A stretch of 64,000 nt of DNA. Source: Linanthus parryae. Its lineage: Eukaryota; Streptophyta; Magnoliopsida; Ericales; Polemoniaceae. Of the stretch, positions 57,878 to 64,000 are shown in pieces. The stretch is from contig JALGPY010000005.1 of assembly GCA_023055425.1 (NCBI GenBank), forward strand, positions 79,215,495 through 79,279,494. The letters run 5' to 3'. The notes under the pieces are model-generated. The model saw only the letters and a program-made list of their open reading frames with translations. It did not search any database and was not told the DNA's origin. How positions within the stretch are numbered: the first letter of the stretch is position 1; every line of letters starts with the position of its first letter. The position numbers were made by a program, and so were the translations under genes.

Positions 57878-58829
57878 TGATGCGCAAACTAACGTGCTAT
57901 TCGCAAGTATACGAATCGAGTAATACCGGGTGTATTTCAACTCGGGTAATCGTTCCCACGAGGACTGTTTTGAGTTTTTCGAGCAATCAGATTTAAATTA
58001 CAGAGTGTAAAAGGAGGAATAGTTTAAGAGTGTGATTACTAGCTACGGACTAAAAATAAACGAAAAAACGTAAATATCTTTGTGACGATTTTCTGAAATT
58101 CTCGAAGTTTGTAAAATCTAGGGTTTGTATACTAGGTCCCGGGATACCCTAGGGTTTCTACATATTTATGTTCTTTGTTTGATTTGAAAACACTCAGCAG
58201 TTTTAATTACCCGTGCCACCTACCGATTGTGCAGTAACATTTCAGATTCCACACGCTGTCACGATCCTGCAGACTTTCGGATTTCTGTTAAGCTGCCTAA
58301 GTCTGCAGTCTCGTTCTAAGTCTACTAGGGTTTCTAACCTATCCTGATGGCCCGGGTTAAATTCTCTAACAGTCGGTCTATACGTTTTTGCTAGCCCTAT
58401 CTCCCTTTCTCTGGTCGGTCTATCAGGGTAATGTACTAAATCTTGTCTTTTCTTCCTAACTATAACCTGACGTTTTCATCTACAGGCTCGGGTCTGTAGC
58501 AATTCTGGTTGGCGACTCCGATCATGCATAAACGATAATAATCAAAGACACAACAACTGATAATACTGCTGAATTAAGATAATGTAATCATGAATCCATA
58601 ATCAAACTGTAGAACAATGGCTGAAAACGAAACCCTAGGTTCACCGAGACCTTAGGTAAAATGTTAGCTACTAAACGACATAATTAATTAACAATGTTTC
58701 TGAATTTAAGAGAGAGAATAAGATCAAACTAAGTCTTCAAATCTGGATTCGCTCTTCCGTGCTCTCCGGGGATGCTCAGACTTCTCCTTGGATGTGTTAT
58801 TTTTTTTTTTCAAAATGAGTCTGGACGAG

Positions 58830-58842
58830 TCTTTATATAGTT
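58830..58842 (-). promoter_or_regulatory. LTR TATA box
   Basis: The minus strand reads AACTATATAAAGA, about 390 bp inside the LTR start and downstream of the palindromic repeats. Confidence 0.6.
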
Positions 58843-58904
58843 CTGACGACGTTTCTGGAACTTGCCTTTATTTACGAAACTACCACTGATCGAAACCGCC
58901 TCAA

Positions 58905-59125
58905 ATTTGTGTTGTCTGCGTAAAATACACAGAGATGTGCGTATAATACGCAGACAGCAGCCTGACATATGCTGATTTCTGCATATTTTACCTGCCACAG
59001 GTGTGCGTAAAATACGCACACAGTAGCCAATCCTGTGCCTTTTCTCCTCCTTTGTGCGTATATTTCTTCCCTGTCTGCGTATAATAACCAGGACTGTGCG
59101 TAAAATACGCAGACAGGGGCTAAAA
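58905..59125. repeat. Dispersed TGCGTA...TACGCA palindromes in the LTR U3
   Basis: TGCGTAAAATACGCA and the variant TGCGTATAATACGCA occur at about 58935, 59004 and 59097. Half-copies (TGCGTAAAATACACA, TGCGTATATTTC, TGCGTATAATAACC) lie between, usually followed by GACAG. They are upstream of the TATA box on the minus strand, where transcription-factor sites of an LTR would be. Confidence 0.75.
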
Positions 59126-59230
59126 AGCTGCCAAAAATGCCCCTCCATCTTGCTGTGACTAAAACTTGACTTTCCAGCACAAAGGTACGTCAAATCGGGC
59201 TACAAGATAACCCATATTTGGGCGTTATCA

Positions 59231-59702
59231 AATACCCCCGCACTAATCATTGCTCGTCCCGAGCAATCCCCTCGCATACTACCCCGATTGCATACAACTC
59301 TTTCTGTGCAAAACGACCCTGTCGTGCATACACTACCTTTGCATACTCCATGTAATTGCATACTCTTTCTACCCGAACCGTATAACCAGACGACTCGATA
59401 GAAAGACCGACTCAGACAGAATATACACGGACTCAATAGACAAAGACTCGAAACGTACTAAAGACAAATTATTTTTGGCGAGATCGGGCAATCTCCAAAA
59501 CGTAACCGGTGTGTCCTCAAGACCTCACCCTTTTTCCAGAAAGTACGTCCCTGCAAGCGATCGGTAAGTCTGAACAGATTTATTTGGTGGATTTAAGCAC
59601 TGGACCCAAGTACTGTTACTTTCGCAATCAACCTGAGAAAATCCCTAGTTAACCTACCATCCGAGCTATTTCCGAATAAAGGTTCTAAGTCTAACAGGTG
59701 GG

Positions 59703-59735
<33 letters not shown>

Positions 59736-61145
59736 GGTAAGGCACAATCCTACTCGTTATGACATTCTCACAATTCCCCAAACTCACACCCCTCACCGAG
59801 TTCCCGAAAAACTGCCCGAAACACCTAAGTTCCTGCCTTCTCAATTTCCCTGGCTCCCGGTGTGTCTTCGCCGTACTCGCGGAAAAAAATGTGAAGCGGT
59901 GTAAATGTCTCGAAAATCGTGCTACTCAATCAGCTTTTTGACTCAATAATATAAACAACGGAAAAACTGCAAAACTAGAACATTTCTCTTTTTTTCTTCT
60001 TTCTTCTTTATTTTCTTTTTTTTCTTTTGATTTTATTTTATTTTATTTTATTAATAAGACGCTATATATACATAAATACACGAATAATAATAAATAAACT
60101 GACTAAAGCTGAGTGAGTAAAAATAAACTGCTGTCGTGGGGTACGAAAGATGTCCTCATGTGAAGTACCCCCACACTAATCCTGAAGCGCTGATCCTGTA
60201 GTTGGAATGATAATGTGCAGTCCCACTGAACCTCCTCATCACCAAAGATGTAGAAAAACGGCACTACCACCAATTAACTTCCACAACCCCTGAAACCCAG
60301 TTTGTGCGGAAAGATGTCTAGCACGCGACTAACTCCTCTTGTGGTCACTATGTAATGCAGTGATCCACATCCGCAAATTAATGCAGTCGCCACTAACTCA
60401 CCATGTCCTTCCCTCGAAAAACGTGTCGATGTCAAAACTGTCCAAAAACTGATATGTCATGAAATTCTCCCATCTAAAACCCTCCCTAACTCACTCCCTC
60501 TGTCATAACGCGTAAAATAGCCAACTAACGACTGATGAAGGTCTCAAAGAAGGCGTCCTAGGCTACAGTGGCTATGAATAAAGTGGAGAAAAACGACTTC
60601 AAACGGGCTTACTAATTGGACCTAAGGGTAAGAAACAGGAGGTGAGGTCCCTTGATAGCCAATCACTCCACCGAAAGATGCGATGACCGTGACGGCGCCC
60701 GTGGGCGGGTTGTCGACTACCTAGATGACGGCGGTGTGGCAACTAGTTGGATCCTTAGCTCAGGTAATAACTACTCGCGAATTCCAGGGGTCACTTACTC
60801 TCACCTATCTACTATACCTCGGTGCAAGTTTTCTTTTCTGTCAACGGACTATCCGTGATTTCTCTCCAGTTTTTATTATCTCGATTTCCCTTTTCTCAAA
60901 ATTTTCATATTTTTTAATTTTTAGGTTTTTATGAAAATTCTCAGATTTTTTTTTTTGATTTTTTATTTAAATATACACAATGCAAGGCCAGAACGTTATG
61001 GTGGGTTGACTCAAACAACAAAAATATGCAGACTCAAAAAAAATAAAACAAAAACTGTAAATAAATACGAAAAAACGTGCAGACCGGGTTAATACAGACG
61101 CGACTCCCACCCCCCACACTGAGAGGTGGCATGCCCTCATGGCAC
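59231..61145 (-). other. 3' untranslated region of the same retrotransposon
   Basis: About 1.9 kb without supportable coding. Contains an (AT)n microsatellite (59703-59737), a T/C-rich tract (59980-60055) and a second TAGTGTGGGGGTACTTC purine-rich phrase on the minus strand (about 60150-60175), similar to the one before the LTR. Confidence 0.55.
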
Positions 61146-62043
61146 TCACTCATTTGGTCTGTACGACGGGTCTGACCCGGTCTCGGACGAACTGAATATG
61201 CCACTGGGTGAGCTGCTGGTCTGCCGGAACCTGAAACTAGTGGACTGTCGTGAGCGTGAGCTCGACGAATGGCGTGACTGTGTCCGGGATCCTGACTGAC
61301 TGCTAGGTGGATGTGGATCCGGATCCGTGGCAAACTCACTCGAGCTAGACTCGTCCGACCAGCTGGTAGTGTAGTCACTGGAATAGGAGGCAGGGAATAT
61401 AATGGGTAGAGGCACCTCTCGGCCCGCATGTCGAGCAACCTCTCGCTGCTCCTCTCGTATGACAGCAATAGCGTCGCCATGGTCTTTGGCCATCTTCTTC
61501 TGGGTCCTATTGGTGTGCTTTAGGTATCGAAAGAGTTTTCCTATTTTCTTAAGCAGCTTTTCCCCAAGGGACTCCTGGCCAGCTCGACATCCCTCAACTC
61601 CCTCCTCGACTCGGGCCAACCTACGGTTCATGACTGAAAGTGGGGGTGGACCGGTCGCAGCTATCGTGTTAGGTCCGGCTCTCTGGATCGAATCTCCATG
61701 CTCATGGGTGGACTGAGAACGCCTAAGTTTAGGTGCTCCCTTCCCTCGAGCGGGTCTATCCTGGGTCGATCTCCTCCTTGGGGCAGGGGCAGGCTCATCC
61801 TCCTCCATAGGTTCAGCGACAAGGTCAATCACAAGGTCATTAGGTCCAGGACCCCCCCTCTAATCTTCCTATATTCCTTAAGTATAGGGGGTTGCACGTC
61901 ACCCTCTCCATCGACCAAGGGGATCTGGTAGTTTCGAGCCAGTTGGATAATCAGGTTGCTAAACTCGAACCCCTTCCGGCTCGTGGAGGCATTTCGCTCC
62001 ATAATATAGGTCCAGGTGAGATGGGAAATATCAATCCTCCTAC
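61146..62043 (-). pseudogene. 3' ORF fragment of an LTR retrotransposon ('putative plant transposon protein' type)
   Basis: Minus strand. The first part, 62043-61829, reads RRRIDISHLTWTYIMERNAS and LIIQLARNYQIPLVDGEGDV, like the C-terminal part of the plant transposon proteins found as an extra 3' ORF in Athila-type and related elements. After a one-base slip in a run of seven C (61852-61858) it continues 61832-61146: an acidic/proline segment, a basic linker (KKIGKLFRYLKHTNRTQKKM) and a long Ser/Arg-rich tail. The N-terminus is missing, replaced by Tat RT. Family assignment is by motif memory and moderate. Confidence 0.55.
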
Positions 62044-63278
62044 GCATAAATCTTGGAGATGCTAATAACTTCTTCAGTTTTTCAAATGCAGCCTGATGCT
62101 CCTCCGTCCATAAGAACGTCGCATTCTTCTTGAGTAAATTGACAAAGAAAAAGGTCAGCTCCACAATAGCTGGTATGAATATCCTTAGATATGACAATTT
62201 TCCCAGAAATGTTTTCAGTGTACTCTGAGACTGTGGCATAGGTAGACTGGTGATTGTCGAGATCTTCGCGGGATCAGGCTCAATTCCATGCCGGTGAATT
62301 ACACAACCTAGGAATTTTCCCGAGGTTACCCCAAATGCGCACTTCATGGGGTTCATTTTCAACTGGAAAGCTCGGCATCTGTCAAAGACTTTCCTCAAGT
62401 CTTTCCAATGGTCTTTCTTTTGCCTTGATTTGACCACCAAGTCGTCCACATAGAACTCAGCTTCCTGATGCATCATGTCATGGAACAATGCCATCATTGC
62501 GCGTTGATAAGTAGCACCTGAATTCTTTAGACCAAACGGCATAAATGTATAGTTGAAGACTCACACAGGTGCGATGAACACCGTCTTCTTCGCATCTTCT
62601 GGGTCCATTTTGATCTGGTTGTAACCACTAAATCCATCCATGTGGATTCGATCAGGAGATCTATGTATGGCAAAGGGAAATCGTCCTTTAGGAAGAACTT
62701 GTTCAGGTCTCTAAAGTCGACGCAAACGCATAGGCTTCCATTATTTTTCAGAACAGGCACAATGTTGGCGAGCCAGGTGGGGGTGGTGGTTAGGCTCGAT
62801 GAACTTGACATTCAGCAACTTCACTATCTCTTCTTTTATCTTGACATCAAATTCTGGGCGGAAATTTCTTGCGCTTTGTTTTACTGGTTTCGAGCCTAGA
62901 ATGACATACAGTCTATGCAAGGTGATGTCCTGGTCCAGCCCCAACATTTCATCATAATCCCATGCGCAAAAAATCCATGTATTCCTTCAGTAATTCAAGC
63001 AATTCTCGTTCTTCCTCATTTCTAAGATCCGCACTCAAGAAGACCGGCCTCTTCTTTTCCTCGGTTGGGCTCAGGAATACTTCTTTCAGTTCTTGTTTCT
63101 GAGGTTTTTGGCGGTCCTCCATGCATTTAAGGGCCTCTTTCAATTCCTCCAACGATGTCTTCCCCTTGTCTTCGTCTGAAGCCTCTGTTAACTCGCAAAT
63201 TTGCTTAGGGAAACTTTTCGATGGGATGGGTCGAAGATTACCCCGCGCACCTTCAGATGCGATAACACTTTTTCCCAT
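62044..63278 (-). pseudogene. Tat fragment reverse transcriptase
   Basis: Minus strand: 63278-62952 is the charged linker before RT (KRPVFLSADLRNEEERELLELL). 62947-62527 is the RT N-terminus (KPVKQSARNFRPE, FIEPNHHP, LCVCVDFRDLNKFF). 62542-62044 holds MPFGLKNSGATYQRAM, the catalytic YVDD, and CAFGVTSGKFLGCVIHR. Frame changes near 62950, 62800 and 62560 inactivate it. Confidence 0.88.
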
Positions 63279-63438
63279 TGGAGTAGAAGCTACCTACCTG
63301 CTTGCCTTCGTTGTCATGCTCGACAACTCTCTTCAGGGTGTATACATTCTTCTTGTTATAAGTTACTTTGGGAACTTCCTCTCGCACAAGTTGCTTCTCC
63401 TTAGGTGCTTATCGCATTACCATCACCCCAGTTGGTGA

Positions 63439-64000
63439 TTAGTCTTTGATGTCCTCCCATTTGGGTAAAGGAGTCGGCCGAAACGGATCTGGAGTAGCTT
63501 CATCTTCCATTTCCTTGAACCACACAGCTTCAGACAAGTGCGCTTCCTCCAAATTGAACGGATTCACCGAGGCGGGTATCGCGACCACCCTGTCTCTCCA
63601 AATGGCCTTCATTACTTGATGAGCTGTGGAGGGCACATCGTCGAAGCGGTGGATCCATGCTCGACCAATGATCATATGATAAGTAGTGTTGGCGTCCATA
63701 ACATGGAATTTGGCAGAACACTTAATCTGCCCAATCTGGACTCCCCATCCCACGGTCATTCTAGAGTCGCTTCCGAAGCCCATCAGCGGTGATGGCTTTT
63801 TAACAATCTTGCTCTGTGGGATTCCAGCTAGCTCTAGAGTGCTGAGTGGAATCACATTTAATGCAGCTCAGCCATCAACGAAGGCTCTCTTGAACTCAAC
63901 ATCATTGATGACGGCCGTCACATACAACGGCCTCTGGTGACTCGCGTCTGCTCTCTTGTCCGATTCATCGAACGTCATGACTAGGCCATTTGATCGCGCG
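63439..64000 (-). pseudogene. Tat fragment aspartic protease
   Basis: Minus strand, entering from the right edge: FDESDKRADASHQRPLYVT, then the active-site region with a TGA stop at about 63867-63869 (after VDG, where the other copy reads VDGGAA). It continues IPLSTLELAGIPQSKIV, LMGFGSDSRMTVG and YHMIIGRAWIHRF to a stop at 63439. Confidence 0.85.

Larger units (their letters stand above)
57878..59230 (-). repeat. LTR (3') of a minus-strand LTR retrotransposon
   Basis: On the minus strand it starts TGATAACGCCCAAATATGGG (59230) right after a purine run (TGCGGGGGTATT), has a TATA box (ACTATATAAAG, about 58831-58841), and ends in GCGCATCA (57878) or GCGCA (57881). That order (U3 repeats, TATA, R/U5) fits an LTR of about 1.35 kb. 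No second copy is in the window, so the right edge rests on the purine tract and TG start. Confidence 0.62.
62044..64000 (-). mobile_element. Second Tat-lineage Ty3-gypsy pol fragment, truncated
   Basis: Minus strand, running off the right window edge. It holds protease then RT in the same order as 35590-37531 of the full Tat element, with close but clearly distinct sequence. It ends abruptly at 62044 within the RNase H linker (KLLASPRFM) and is joined to the ORF at 61146-62043. RNase H, integrase and LTRs of this copy are not present here. Confidence 0.9.

Noticed and set aside
59250..59567. 105-codon plus-strand frame in the retrotransposon 3' UTR
   Set aside because: No domain, wrong strand for the element, and only a chance open frame.
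61402..61716. Plus-strand frame opposite the 3' ORF
   Set aside because: Shadow of the minus-strand Ser/Arg-rich coding segment.
1..64000. A new defence system, biosynthetic cluster or other multi-gene unit
   Set aside because: Apart from PTB3, all coding sequence I can name belongs to individual transposons or fragments they carry; no co-oriented set of non-transposon genes is present.

Overview
The window is plant nuclear DNA, most likely from a eudicot. It holds one recognisable host gene, a 13-exon minus-strand gene for a PTB3-type polypyrimidine tract-binding protein (coding 55402 to 42665). Almost everything else is transposable elements, many nested in one another. The evidence is spliced genes with GT-AG introns, Ty1-copia and Ty3-gypsy elements with plant-type lineages, plant LINEs with a C-terminal RNase H domain, and a plant mariner-like transposon with a cttcctccg terminus. 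There is no bacterial gene organisation, CRISPR array or rRNA.

Layout from left to right. (1) 1-2825: a decayed plus-strand LINE, entering from the window edge and cut at codon-level precision by a copia LTR. (2) 2826-12785: Copia-1, an LTR retrotransposon with ~1.43 kb LTRs. It is followed directly by a second, truncated 5' internal region, giving LTR-internal-LTR-partial internal. (3) 13040-20940: Copia-2, a Tork/Tnt1-like element with 338-bp LTRs, split inside the gag zinc knuckle by a 3.05-kb solo LTR (14229-17276) that has a perfect GGAAG target duplication. (4) 21166-24391: a mariner-like element with TA target sites, a dead minus-strand transposase and a gene-like exon in opposite orientation. 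(5) 24740-26205 and 40053-40450: two parts of a minus-strand LINE separated by a complete Tat-lineage Ty3-gypsy element (26211-40047, TSD TTTAG). The Tat element carries gag-pol on the minus strand and a multi-exon plant mobile domain gene on the plus strand. (6) 40541-41872: further LINE scraps. One of them begins at almost exactly the codon where the LINE at 1-2825 stops.

(7) 42665-55800: the PTB3 gene. Its introns are swollen by repeats: intron 12 holds a Pack-MULE-like element with its own nested insertion and a captured gene first exon, and intron 4 holds a hAT-type non-autonomous element. All 13 coding exons join in phase into 429 residues with no stop, so the gene looks functional. (8) 56400-57260: a LINE RNase H remnant. 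(9) 57878-62043: the 3' end of a minus-strand LTR retrotransposon (LTR, 3' UTR and a 3' ORF), joined abruptly to (10) 62044-64000, a minus-strand Tat pol fragment related to the element at 26211-40047.

The only genes that work together are those inside individual transposons, and nearly all of these carry stops or frameshifts. I see no new multi-gene system. The items most worth a second look are the transposons that seem to have picked up host exons (mariner-like and Pack-MULE-like), the antisense plant mobile domain gene, the collinear LINE halves 38 kb apart, and the chimeric ORF at 61829-62542.
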